Shown one piece after another: positions 8,041-17,000 of a DNA stretch of 64,000 nucleotides. The notes under the pieces were generated by a model. The model saw nothing but the letters and a program-made list of their open reading frames with translations, did no database searches and had not been told where the DNA came from. Source of the DNA: Streptomyces guryensis (GTDB taxonomy: Bacteria; Actinomycetota; Actinomycetes; Streptomycetales; Streptomycetaceae); assembly GCF_021261325.1 (NCBI RefSeq), contig NZ_JAJSBI010000016.1, forward strand, positions 62,001-126,000. Reading direction: 5' to 3'. Within the stretch, counting starts at the first letter, position 1, and the number at the start of each line of letters is the position of its first letter. A program made the position numbers and the translations under genes.

Positions 8041-9401
8041 CCGTACGAAGCGAACCCCGCGGCCGGAGGCCGTTCAAGAAGCACTGCCACCTGGCCGCGT
8101 ACTTCCCCGGCGTCGACAACACCACCGTATGGGCCGATCCGCGCTCGAAGTCGCAGATCGACTTCTCGTCCTTGGAACACCTCGCCCGCACCGCCGAACG
8201 CGGTCTGTTCGACTTCTTCTTCCTCGCCGAGGGGCTGCGGCTGCGCGAACACCAGGGCCGTATCCACGACCCGGACGCGGTGGGCCGGCCCGAGTCGCTC
8301 ACCGTGCTGAACGCGCTGGCCGGAGTCACCGAACACCTCGGCCTCGCCGCCACCGTCAACGCGACCTTCAACGAGCCCTACGAACTCGCCCGCCGACTGG
8401 CCACCTTGGATCACCTCAGCGGTGGTCGCGCGGCCTGGAACGTGGTGACCTCCTGCGACGCCTCCACCGGCGAGAACTTCCGCCGCGGCAACTTCCTCGA
8501 CCGGGCGGACCGCTACACCCGGGCCGCCGAATTCGTGGGCCTGGCAAGGAAGTTGTGGGACTCCTGGACCCCCGACGGCGTCTCCCGGCCGTTCGCACAC
8601 CGCGGACAGCACTTCGACATCGCGGGCGAGTTCACCGTGCCCCGCTCACCGCAGGGGCACCCGGTCGTCATCCAGGCCGGGGACTCCGACGAGGGACGGG
8701 AGTTCGCCGCCGCCACGGCGGACATCGTCTTCACCCGGCACGGCACGCTGGAGGCGGGGCGTTCCTTCTACGCCGATGTGAAGCGCCGCCTGGAGAAGTA
8801 CGGCCGTACGCCGGACGAACTGAAGATCATGCCCGGCGTCACCGTCGTCCTCGGCGACACCGCCGCCGAGGCGCAGGAGAAGGCCGCCGAGATCCGGCGG
8901 CAGCAGGTGTCCCCGCAGAACGCGATCCGTGCCCTGGAACAGGTCTGGGGTGCCGACCCGTCGGCGTACGACCCCGACGGCCCGCTGCCCGAGACCGTCC
9001 CGGTGGCGGACTCCGCGATCACCCAGGGGCGGACCCGGCGCGGCGACACCGTCGCGATCGCCGAGACGGGGGTCCCCCCGCTCGAGCGGAGTCCGAGGGT
9101 GGGGGAGGCGCGCCCGTCCAAGGAAAAGGGGCTGCCCATCCGGCAGACCGCGATCGAGGCGGGCGGCCGGCAGTCCTTCGTCGGCACTCCCGAGGCCGTC
9201 GCAGCCGAACTCGACGAGTTCGTGCGGAAGGACGCCGCCGACGGCTTCATCCTCCAACCGCTGATCACCCCGGTCGGCCTCGACGAGTTCGTGGACCGCG
9301 TGGTGCCGCTGCTGCAGGAGCGCGGCGCGTTCCGCACGGAATACCAGGGCACCACTTTGCGGTCACATCTCGGGTTGCCCGACCCGGCATGGCGGGGCTG
9401 A
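8037..9401 (+). CDS. NtaA/DmoA-family FMN-dependent monooxygenase
   Basis: A 454-residue member of the NtaA/SnaA/DmoA/DszA subfamily, whose known members oxidise nitrilotriacetate, dimethyl sulfide or dibenzothiophene sulfone with FMNH2 and oxygen. Motifs include HLAAYFPGVDNTTVW (about 19-33), FFLAEGLRLREH, GRAAWNVVTSCD and TVPRSPQGHPVVIQAGDSDEG. Residues about 345-359 (VPPLERSPRVGEARP) are encoded by a REP-like repeat at 9068-9108 inserted in frame before the conserved GRQSFVGTPE, in a surface-loop position. The enzyme may remain functional. It ends the operon that starts at 4433. Confidence 0.85.
   Translation: MTVRSEPRGRRPFKKHCHLAAYFPGVDNTTVWADPRSKSQIDFSSLEHLARTAERGLFDFFFLAEGLRLREHQGRIHDPDAVGRPESLTVLNALAGVTEHLGLAATVNATFNEPYELARRLATLDHLSGGRAAWNVVTSCDASTGENFRRGNFLDRADRYTRAAEFVGLARKLWDSWTPDGVSRPFAHRGQHFDIAGEFTVPRSPQGHPVVIQAGDSDEGREFAAATADIVFTRHGTLEAGRSFYADVKRRLEKYGRTPDELKIMPGVTVVLGDTAAEAQEKAAEIRRQQVSPQNAIRALEQVWGADPSAYDPDGPLPETVPVADSAITQGRTRRGDTVAIAETGVPPLERSPRVGEARPSKEKGLPIRQTAIEAGGRQSFVGTPEAVAAELDEFVRKDAADGFILQPLITPVGLDEFVDRVVPLLQERGAFRTEYQGTTLRSHLGLPDPAWRG
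9068..9108. repeat. REP-like mini-element inside the DmoA-type coding sequence
   Basis: The segment GGGGTCCCCCCGCTCGAGCG followed by gagtccgagggtgggggagg is an imperfect inverted repeat. It closely resembles an element I remember as abundant between Streptomyces genes. It keeps the frame and encodes a Pro/Arg/Gly-rich loop. Confidence 0.6.
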
Positions 9402-9585
9402 CGGTTCGTTGAGGGCTTGACGGCCGAAAGGCGCCCTTGCGTCTACCGGCCGTTCGGCCGAATACTCCCCGCAAGCGCTTGTCAGGGGCACGGCGTGTCC
9501 GGAAACCGGACGATCACGGCCCTGGCTGCGCCTCACGGGCCCCGACCCCACGCGGGCCCCCGACTTCCCCTTGGGAGGAACGAAC

Positions 9586-10485
9586 GTGAGGATCAAGCGC
9601 ACCGCCCCCCGCAGCGGCATTGCGAGACGGAGCCGGCTGATCGCCGTCACCACCGGTCTCGTGGCCGCAGCCGCGATCGCGGTCCCCAGCGCGAACGCGT
9701 CCACCGCCACCCCCTTCAGCACGGCCCAACTGAAGAGCGCCGACGCCTCGGTGCTCAAGGCCGACGTCCCGGGCACCGCCTGGGCCGTCGACAGCAAGAA
9801 CCACCGTGTCGTCGTCACCGTCGACAGCACGGTCTCCAAGGCCGAGATCGCCAAGATCGAGCGGCAGGCCGGAAGCAACGCCGGCGCCCTCACCATCAAG
9901 CACACGTCCGGCAGGTTCAAGCCGCTGATCAGCGGCGGCGACGCCATCTACGGCGGCCAGTACCGCTGCTCCCTCGGCTTCAACGTGCACAGCGGGAGCA
10001 CCTACTACTTCCTGACCGCCGGCCACTGCGGTCAGGTCGCCTCCACTTGGTACTCCAACTCGGGCCACAGCACGACCCTGGGTACCAACGTCGGCTACAC
10101 CTTCCCAGGCAGCGACTACGCGCTGGTGCGCTACACCAACTCCTCGGTTTCGCACCCGAGCACGGTCGGCAGCCAGACCATCTCCAGCGCGGCCACCCCG
10201 AGCGTCGGCACCACGGTCTACCGCCGTGGCTCCACCACCGGCACGCACAGCGGCCGGGTCACAGCCCTGAACGCCACCGTCAACTACGGCAGCGGCGACG
10301 TCGTCTACGGCCTGATCCAGACCACGGTCTGCGCCGAAGGCGGCGACAGCGGCGGTCCGCTCTACGGCGGCACCGTGGCGTACGGTCTGACCTCCGGCGG
10401 CAGCGGCGACTGCACCTCCGGTGGTACGACCTTCTTCCAGCCGGTCACCGCGGCCCTCAGTCACTACGGCGTGAGCATCGGCTGA
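9586..10485 (+). CDS. Secreted serine protease, streptogrisin (SGPA/B type)
   Basis: A 299-residue preproenzyme of the S1 (chymotrypsin-fold) family. Residues 1-38 are a twin-basic signal peptide ending PSANA. Residues about 40-114 are a short alpha-lytic-protease-type propeptide. The mature enzyme probably starts at ISGGDAIYGG (115). The catalytic triad is visible: H147 in TAGHC, D177 in GSDYAL and S255 in GDSGGP. Paired cysteines around His and Ser are kept. GTG 9586 is chosen for the GGGAGGA site six bases upstream. The product should be exported as an inactive precursor and mature by self-cleavage. A G/C hairpin at 10501-10529 ends the transcript. Confidence 0.92.
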   Translation: MRIKRTAPRSGIARRSRLIAVTTGLVAAAAIAVPSANASTATPFSTAQLKSADASVLKADVPGTAWAVDSKNHRVVVTVDSTVSKAEIAKIERQAGSNAGALTIKHTSGRFKPLISGGDAIYGGQYRCSLGFNVHSGSTYYFLTAGHCGQVASTWYSNSGHSTTLGTNVGYTFPGSDYALVRYTNSSVSHPSTVGSQTISSAATPSVGTTVYRRGSTTGTHSGRVTALNATVNYGSGDVVYGLIQTTVCAEGGDSGGPLYGGTVAYGLTSGGSGDCTSGGTTFFQPVTAALSHYGVSIG

Positions 10486-10500
10486 CATTTCCTCCGAGCG

Positions 10501-10529
10501 GCCCCCGTAGGCAACCGGCGTGCGGGGGC
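10501..10529 (+). terminator. Terminator after the first streptogrisin gene
   Basis: GCCCCCG and CGGGGGC arms, 15 bases apart, form a stable hairpin 15 bases after the stop codon, followed by a pyrimidine-rich CTCCCTCTTGTT. Confidence 0.7.
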
Positions 10530-10596
10530 TCCCTCTTGTTCGGGTGACGGAGTTACCTTCGAAGTACACATAGGGCTCAGTCCCCTGGGGGCCGGC

Positions 10597-11508
10597 ATGG
10601 TCGAGGAGCTGGTGGCGGCGGGAGCGACCCTCGCGTCCGCCGCTGTGGTGTACGTGATGGCGGCCGCGCGGGTCGTCAAGCAGTACGAACGCGGTGTGGT
10701 GTTCCGGCTCGGCAGGCTCCGCGACGAGGTGCGCGGGCCGGGGTTCACGATGATCGTGCCGTTCGTGGACCGGCTCCAGAAGGTCAACATGCAGGTCGTG
10801 ACGATGCCGGTGCCCGCGCAGGAGGGCATCACCCGGGACAACGTCACGGTACGGGTGGACGCCGTCGTCTACTTCAAGGTGACCGGGCCGTCCGAGGCGA
10901 TAGTCCGGGTCGAGGACTACAGGTTCGCCGTCGCGCAGATGGCGCAGACCTCGCTCAGGTCCATCATCGGCAAGAGCGAACTGGACGACTTGCTGTCCAG
11001 TCGGGAAAAACTCAACCAGGGGCTGGAGTTGATGATCGACAGCCCGGCCGTGGAGTGGGGCGTCACCATCGACCGCGTCGAGATCAAGGACGTGTCCCTG
11101 CCCGAGACCATGAAGCGCTCGATGGCCCGGCAGGCCGAGGCCGACCGGGAACGCCGGGCCCGGGTCATCAACGCCGACGCCGAACTCCAGGCGTCGAAGA
11201 AACTCGCCGAGGCCGCGCAGCAGATGGCGGACACCCCGGCCGCGCTGCAACTGCGGCTGCTGCAGACGGTGACGGCCGTCGCCGCCGAGAAGAACTCCAC
11301 GCTCGTCCTGCCGTTCCCGGTGGAGTTGCTGAGGTTCCTGGAGAGGGCACAGCAGCCGGCCGGGGCGCCTCAGCCGGTCCCGCAACAGCCGGTGCAGGCG
11401 CAGCAGCAGCCCGTGGAGGCGCGGCCGCAACCGGTGCAGGAGCAACTGCCGCCTCCCGTGCCGCGCTTGGATTCCGCTCCCGAGGGGTCGAATTCCAGAC
11501 AGGACTAG
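10597..11508 (+). CDS. SPFH/band-7 (slipin/stomatin-like) membrane protein
   Basis: A 303-residue protein. An N-terminal helix (about 8-25) anchors it. The SPFH/band-7 domain follows (about 28-185) with YERGVVFRLGRL, GPGFTMIVPFVD, QEGITRDNVTVRVDAVVYFKV and GVTIDRVEIKDVSLPETM. A charged coiled-coil segment (about 180-215, KRSMARQAEADRERRARV) is next. The last 60 residues are a Gln/Pro-rich low-complexity tail. Slipins form ring-like oligomers that organise membrane microdomains and often sit near membrane proteases. No NfeD partner adjoins, but streptogrisin genes lie on both sides. Start choice is moderate because the ribosome site is weak. Confidence 0.85.
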   Translation: MVEELVAAGATLASAAVVYVMAAARVVKQYERGVVFRLGRLRDEVRGPGFTMIVPFVDRLQKVNMQVVTMPVPAQEGITRDNVTVRVDAVVYFKVTGPSEAIVRVEDYRFAVAQMAQTSLRSIIGKSELDDLLSSREKLNQGLELMIDSPAVEWGVTIDRVEIKDVSLPETMKRSMARQAEADRERRARVINADAELQASKKLAEAAQQMADTPAALQLRLLQTVTAVAAEKNSTLVLPFPVELLRFLERAQQPAGAPQPVPQQPVQAQQQPVEARPQPVQEQLPPPVPRLDSAPEGSNSRQD

Positions 11509-11739
11509 ACCTCACACACCGCGTACGGGTCACGTGCTCGTGGTGTTTGCAGAGCGAAGACGCGGGGTGACCGTGGACTGTCAAAAAATGCGGGGGCGTG
11601 CAGACCGCGTTCTACGCGCGTCCTGAAGACGCCCTTGTGTGCTCCCTGTCGGCCTCGGGATAGTAGTCGCTGTTCAACGCCTTCCGGTTCGCGAGGTCCC
11701 CACAACCTCCCGGACCGACCCCCCACAGGAGGACGTGAG

Positions 11740-12819
11740 TTGAAGCACCGACGCATACCCAGGCGGCGTGCAGCCGTGGTAGGTGCGGGTATAGCCGCAC
11801 TGGTAGCCGCGGGAGTCACCTTCCAGACTGCGAACGCCAGCGAGCCCTCGAAGACCTCCGCGCCCGAGACCCTGTCGGCCGCGGCGGCCGGAAAGCTCGC
11901 CTCGGCCCTCGGCAGGAACCTCGGTACCGACGCGGCGGGAACGTATTACGACGCGAAGGCCAAGAGCCTCGTCGTGAACGTCCTCGACCAGGCCGCGGCC
12001 AAGACCGTCGAGGCGGCCGGCGCCAAGGCCAGAGTCGTCGAGAACTCCCTCGCCGAACTCGACGGCGCCCGTACGACGCTGACGAAGGACGCCACCATCC
12101 CGGGCACGTCCTGGGCGACGGACCCCGTCAGCAACAAGGTCGTCGTCACCGCCGACAAGACCGTTTCCAAGGCCCAGTGGGCCAAGCTCTCCAAGGTCGT
12201 CGACGGGCTCGGTGCCAAGGCCGAACTCAAGCGCTCGAAGGGGGAGTTCAAGCCCTTCATCGCGGGCGGCGACGCCATCTCCGGCTCGGGCGGGCGCTGC
12301 TCGCTCGGCTTCAACGTGACCAAGGGCGGCGAGGCGTACTTCCTCACCGCCGGGCACTGCACCGACGCCATCAAGACCTGGTCGGACTCCAGCGGCAACC
12401 AGGTCGGCCAGAACGCCGACTCCCAGTTCCCGGGCAATGACTTCGGCCTGGTCAAGTACACCGCCGGCGTGGACCACCCGAGCGAGGTCGACCTCTACAA
12501 CGGCTCCACCCAGAAGATCACCAAGGCGGCCGAGGCCACGGTCGGCGAGAAGGTGACCCGCAGCGGCTCCACCACCCAGGTGCACACCGGCACGGTCACC
12601 GGTCTGAACGCCACCGTGAACTACTCCGAGGGCTCGGTCAGCGGTCTCATCCAGACCGACGTCTGCGCCGAGCCCGGCGACAGCGGCGGCTCGCTCTTCG
12701 ACGGCGAGTCGGCGATCGGCCTCACCTCCGGCGGCAGCGGCGACTGCACCTCCGGCGGCGAGACCTTCTTCCAGCCGGTCACCGAGGCGCTGTCGGCGGA
12801 GGGTGCCCAGATCGGCTGA
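11740..12819 (+). CDS. Secreted serine protease, streptogrisin with long propeptide (SGPD/E-like)
   Basis: A 359-residue S1-family precursor starting at TTG 11740, seven bases after CAGGAGGA; the nearby GTG at 11735 runs into a stop after two codons. Residues 1-33 are a basic, hydrophobic signal peptide. Residues about 35-172 are a long alpha-lytic-protease-type propeptide. The mature domain starts near IAGGDAISG (174). Triad: H206 (TAGHC), D234 (GNDFGL) and S315 (GDSGGS); SGGS rather than SGGP is also seen in streptogrisin D. The mature domain is acidic compared with the first protease, suggesting different substrates or salt tolerance. The pair looks like an old duplication. Confidence 0.9.
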   Translation: MKHRRIPRRRAAVVGAGIAALVAAGVTFQTANASEPSKTSAPETLSAAAAGKLASALGRNLGTDAAGTYYDAKAKSLVVNVLDQAAAKTVEAAGAKARVVENSLAELDGARTTLTKDATIPGTSWATDPVSNKVVVTADKTVSKAQWAKLSKVVDGLGAKAELKRSKGEFKPFIAGGDAISGSGGRCSLGFNVTKGGEAYFLTAGHCTDAIKTWSDSSGNQVGQNADSQFPGNDFGLVKYTAGVDHPSEVDLYNGSTQKITKAAEATVGEKVTRSGSTTQVHTGTVTGLNATVNYSEGSVSGLIQTDVCAEPGDSGGSLFDGESAIGLTSGGSGDCTSGGETFFQPVTEALSAEGAQIG

Positions 12820-12863
12820 CCGGCACACCGGCTCGTAGCGCCGAGTTGCTCGAAGTCGCGTGA

Positions 12864-12893
12864 AGTCCCGCCCCGCGCGCGAGGGGCGGGACT
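12864..12893. terminator. Bidirectional terminator between protease and DUF3533-like gene
   Basis: AGTCCCGCCCC and GGGGCGGGACT form a perfect 11-bp stem around an 8-base loop, between convergent stop codons at 12819 and 12909. Confidence 0.85.
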
Positions 12894-12908
12894 TTCGCGT
12901 ACGGGGTG

Positions 12909-13943
12909 CTACTGAGCATGAGCCGCCGACGGCTCGCCCGCGCGCCTCTCGCGCAGCACCGCCGCCACCAGCGTGATCGCGATCCCGGCCGCCGCCCAGG
13001 CCGACAGCACCAGCAGGGCGTCGGTCGTGTCGTTGCCGTCGAAGTACGCGATCGACCGCGCCACCCAGGTCCCGGCACCCGGCGGCAGCGCCGGCCCGAT
13101 CGCCTTCCAGAACGGCGGCAGCATCGGCAGCGGGAAGGCGCCGCCCGCGCTCGGGTTGCCCGCGATCACCACGAGCAGGATCGCCAGACCGATGCCGACG
13201 ATCCCGAAGATCCCCTGGAGCGCGAGCGTCGCCGCCCCGACGGCGAAGGTGATCAGCGCGCCCAGCCCCCACAGGGCCATCACGCTCCCCGGCAGGGCGC
13301 CCAGGATCGGGCCCACGATCACCGCTCCGCCGAGCCCGCCGACGATCGACACCAGCGCCATCACGACCAGCCGGATCCCCGCGCGGCGCGGGTTGGCGGG
13401 CCGGGCGCCCGTGCTGATCGCCAGGATCGAGGCGCACAGATAGCCGCCGACGCACCAGCCCACGACCACGTAGAAGGAGGACAGCCCGTCGAAGTCCTGG
13501 GACGAGGCCGGGGCCACGTCCACCGTCCGGACGGTGCGCTGCTGAGAGGCCTCCAGGAGGGTGAGGTACTGCTGGAGGGTGTTGGCGAGAACGGTGCCGC
13601 CGCCGCTGGCGACCAGGAGCGTGTCGGTGGTGCGGGCCGGGTTGATCAGCAGTGCGCCGTCGATGTCCCGGTTCAGGATCTGTGCGCGCGCCGTCGCTTC
13701 GTCCGCCACCACCCGTGGGTCGAAGGGCGAGCCGTGCAGCTTGTCCAGCCGGGCCACCGCCTGCTCGGCCGCCGCCTTGGGCGCGACGACTCCGAAGGGC
13801 ACGTCCGTGGGCTTCGGATCATGCAGCGCGCCGACATAGGAGGCGATGAACAGCAGCTGGAGGGCGATCACGCCGACGACCAGCAGTGTGGCACGCGGGG
13901 TGACCGCGTCCTTCACCTCGGCGAGAAAGCTCCTCTGTGCCAT
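12909..13943 (-). CDS. ABC-2/DUF3533-like multi-pass membrane protein
   Basis: A 344-residue membrane protein. One N-terminal helix (about 18-38, TLLVVGVIALQLLFIASYVG) is followed by an extracytoplasmic domain (about 40-165), then five or six clustered helices. This one-plus-many arrangement is shared by YhgE/Pip-like proteins and DUF3533 proteins, relatives of ABC-2 permeases. No ATPase partner lies nearby. Such proteins are linked to export or cell-envelope functions, but none can be assigned here. ATG 13943 is chosen for the GTGAGGAC ribosome site immediately upstream; the frame is open to 14006 without support. Confidence 0.7.
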   Translation of the reverse strand: MAQRSFLAEVKDAVTPRATLLVVGVIALQLLFIASYVGALHDPKPTDVPFGVVAPKAAAEQAVARLDKLHGSPFDPRVVADEATARAQILNRDIDGALLINPARTTDTLLVASGGGTVLANTLQQYLTLLEASQQRTVRTVDVAPASSQDFDGLSSFYVVVGWCVGGYLCASILAISTGARPANPRRAGIRLVVMALVSIVGGLGGAVIVGPILGALPGSVMALWGLGALITFAVGAATLALQGIFGIVGIGLAILLVVIAGNPSAGGAFPLPMLPPFWKAIGPALPPGAGTWVARSIAYFDGNDTTDALLVLSAWAAAGIAITLVAAVLRERRAGEPSAAHAQ

Positions 13944-14047
13944 GTCCTCACGGTCCGGGGCGGCGGACGTTTCCGCAGGTGGGGGAGGGCCGAACGGTTG
14001 TCGCACACTCGTTCGGTTTTTGGTCTATGGTGGGGGTGAGGCAGTCG

Positions 14048-14061
14048 GGAACAGATGTTCG
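14048..14061 (+). promoter_or_regulatory. LexA (SOS) box upstream of dnaE2
   Basis: GGAAC-AGAT-GTTCG matches the actinobacterial LexA consensus CGAAC-N4-GTTCG in all but the first base and has a perfect GAAC/GTTC core. It lies 34 bases upstream of the dnaE2 ATG. DNA-damage induction is expected for this gene in other actinobacteria, which supports the reading. Confidence 0.75.
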
Positions 14062-14095
14062 ATAGCGGGGACGGCTCAGACAGCGGGAGGTGCGG

Positions 14096-17000
14096 ATGCC
14101 TGGCTTCACACATCTGCACACCGCCTCCGGGTTCTCCCTGCGCTACGGCGCCTCGCACCCGGAGCGGCTGGCGGAGCGCGCCTCCGAGCGGGGCATGGAC
14201 GCCCTCGCCCTCACCGACCGCGACACCCTCGCCGGCACGGTCCGCTTCGCCAAGGCCTGCGCCAAGGCGGGCGTCCGCCCGCTGTTCGGCGCGGAACTGG
14301 CGGTGGAGCAGCCCGCCCGGCTGCGGGAGGACGATCCCGTACGACGGGAACGGCGCCGCACCCCCGTACGCGGCGGTGCCTTCATCGACGAGTCGACCCC
14401 CCGGGTCACCTTCCTCGCCCGGGACGGCGCCCGCGGCTGGGCGGACCTGTGCCGCCTGGTCACCGCGGCGCACTCCGCCGAGGGCCCGCCCCTGCTGCCC
14501 TGGACCGAGAACCGGGCCGACGGCCTGACCGTCCTGCTCGGCCCCGCCTCCGACGTCGGCCGTGCCCTCGCCGCCGGCCGCCCCGACCGCGCGGCCAGGC
14601 TGCTCGCCCCCTGGCGCGAGATCCACGGCGACGCCCTGCGCCTCGAAGCGGTCTGGTACGGCCGCCAGGGCACCGGCCCCGGCTCCCTGCGCCTGGCCGC
14701 CCGCACCGTGGGCTTCGCCGCCGAACAGCGCATCCGCCCGGTGCTCAGCAACGCCGTCCGCTACGCCGACCCCGGCCTCGGCCCGGTCGCCGACGTCCTG
14801 GACGCGGCCCGCCGCCTGGTCCCCGTCGACCCGGCGAAGGAGCTGGACTCGGGCGAGGCCTGGCTCAAGGGCGCGGGCGACATGCTGCATGCCGCCGAGC
14901 GGATCGTCGAGGCCGCGGGCTACCGGCGCGACACCGCCCACCGCCTGCTGGAGCAGACGCAGGCGACGGCCGCCGAGTGCCTGGTCGACCCCGAGGACGA
15001 CCTCGGCATGGGCGCCGTCCACTTCCCCGAGCCGCACCTCGTCGGCGCCGGCCGCCGCACCGCCCAGCGGGCACTGGCCTCGCGGGCGGTGGCCGGGATG
15101 GTGCTGCACGGCTACTCCGGCAGGCGTGCCTACTGGGAGCGGATGCACCAGGAGCTGGACATCATCGCCCACCACGGCTTCGCCTCCTACTTCCTGACGG
15201 TCGCCCAAGTGGTGGACGACGTACGGGACATGGGCATCCGGGTCGCCGCCCGCGGCTCCGGCGCGGGTTCCCTGGTCAACCACCTCCTCGGCATCGCGAA
15301 CGCCGACCCGGTCGAGCACGGACTGCTGATGGAGCGCTTCCTGTCCAAGGAGCGGGTCGTGCTCCCCGACATCGACATCGACGTGGAGTCCGCACGACGG
15401 CTGGAGGTCTACCGCGCGATCATCGGCCGGTTCGGCGAGGAGCGGGTCGCGACGGTCGCGATGCCGGAGACGTACCGCGTCCGCCACGCGATCCGTGACG
15501 TCGGCGCGGCCCTGTCCATGGACCCGGCCGACATCGACCGCATCGCCAAGTCCTTCCCGCACATCCGGGCCCGCGACGCCCGCGCGGCACTGGAGGAACT
15601 GCCCGAACTCAGGGAGCTTCAGCGGGAAGGGGCGAGATACGGACAGCTCTGGGAACTGGTCGAAGCACTCGACGCCCTCCCGCGCGGAGTCGCCATGCAC
15701 CCCTGCGGGGTCCTGCTCTCCGACGCGTCCCTGTTGAGCCGTACGCCGGTCATGCCGACCAGTGGCGAGGGCTTCCCCATGTCGCAGTTCGACAAGGACG
15801 ACGTCGAGGACCTCGGACTGCTCAAACTCGACGTGCTCGGGGTGCGGATGCAGTCGGCGATGGCCCACGCGGTCGCCGAGGTGGAGCGGGCCACGGGGGA
15901 GCGGATCGACCTGGACTCGGTCGAGGGCGGCGACCCGGCGACGTACCGGCTCATCCGTTCCACCGAGACGTTGGGCTGCTTCCAGATCGAGTCGCCGGGC
16001 CAGCGGGACCTGGTGGGGCGCCTGCAGCCGGCCACCTTCCACGACCTCGTCGTCGACATCTCCCTCTTCCGCCCCGGCCCGGTCGCCGCCGACATGGTGC
16101 GGCCGTTCATCGAGGCGCGGCACGGCCGGGCGCCGATCCGCTATCCGCACCCGGACCTGGAGGAACCGCTGAAGGGGACGTACGGGGTCGTCGTCTTCCA
16201 CGAGCAGATCATCGACATCGTCGCGATCATGACCGGCTGCGGACGCGGCGAGGCGGACCGGGTGCGGCGCGGGCTGTCGGACCCGGAGTCGCAGGGGCGG
16301 ATCAAGGTGTGGTTCGCACAGCACGCGGCGGCCAACGGCTATGACGCGGAAACGATTCGGCGGACCTGGGAGATCGTCGAGGCCTTCGGCAGTTACGGCT
16401 TCTGCAAGGCGCACGCGGTCGCCTTCGCCGTGCCCACGTACCAGTCGGCGTGGCTGAAGGCGCACCACCCGGCCGCCTTCTACGCCGGGCTGCTCACGCA
16501 CGACCCCGGGATGTATCCGAAGCGGCTGTTGCTGGCGGACGCGCGGCGGCGCGGGGTGCCGGTGCTGCCGTTGGACGTGAACCGGTCGGCGGTCGGCCAC
16601 CGTATCGAACTGGTGTCTGAATCTAATGGACCCGATGGACCCGATGGACCCGATGGACCCGATGGACCCGATGGACCCGATGGACCCGATGGACCCAAGG
16701 GGTCCAAGGGCGTGTGGGGGCTGCGGCTGGCCCTCTCCGACGTGTACGGCATCAGCGAAGTCGAGGCGGCGCGGATCGCGGAGGGGCAGCCGTACGCCTC
16801 GCTGCTCGATTTCTGGGAGCGGGCGCGCCCGAGCCGCCCGCTCGCCCAACGTCTTGCCCAGGTAGGCGCGTTGGACTCCTTCGGCGCCAACCGCCGTGAT
16901 CTGCAACTGCACTTGACCGAGCTGCACCGGGCTGCGCGGGGCGCGGGCGGGGGCCAACTCCCGCTGGCGGGTGGGCGGAAGACGGCACCGGCCGGGCTGC

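Noticed and set aside
16625..16696. CRISPR-like array
   Set aside because: Nine-base units without spacers inside a coding frame are a simple tandem repeat; no CRISPR repeat-spacer pattern or cas gene exists in the window.
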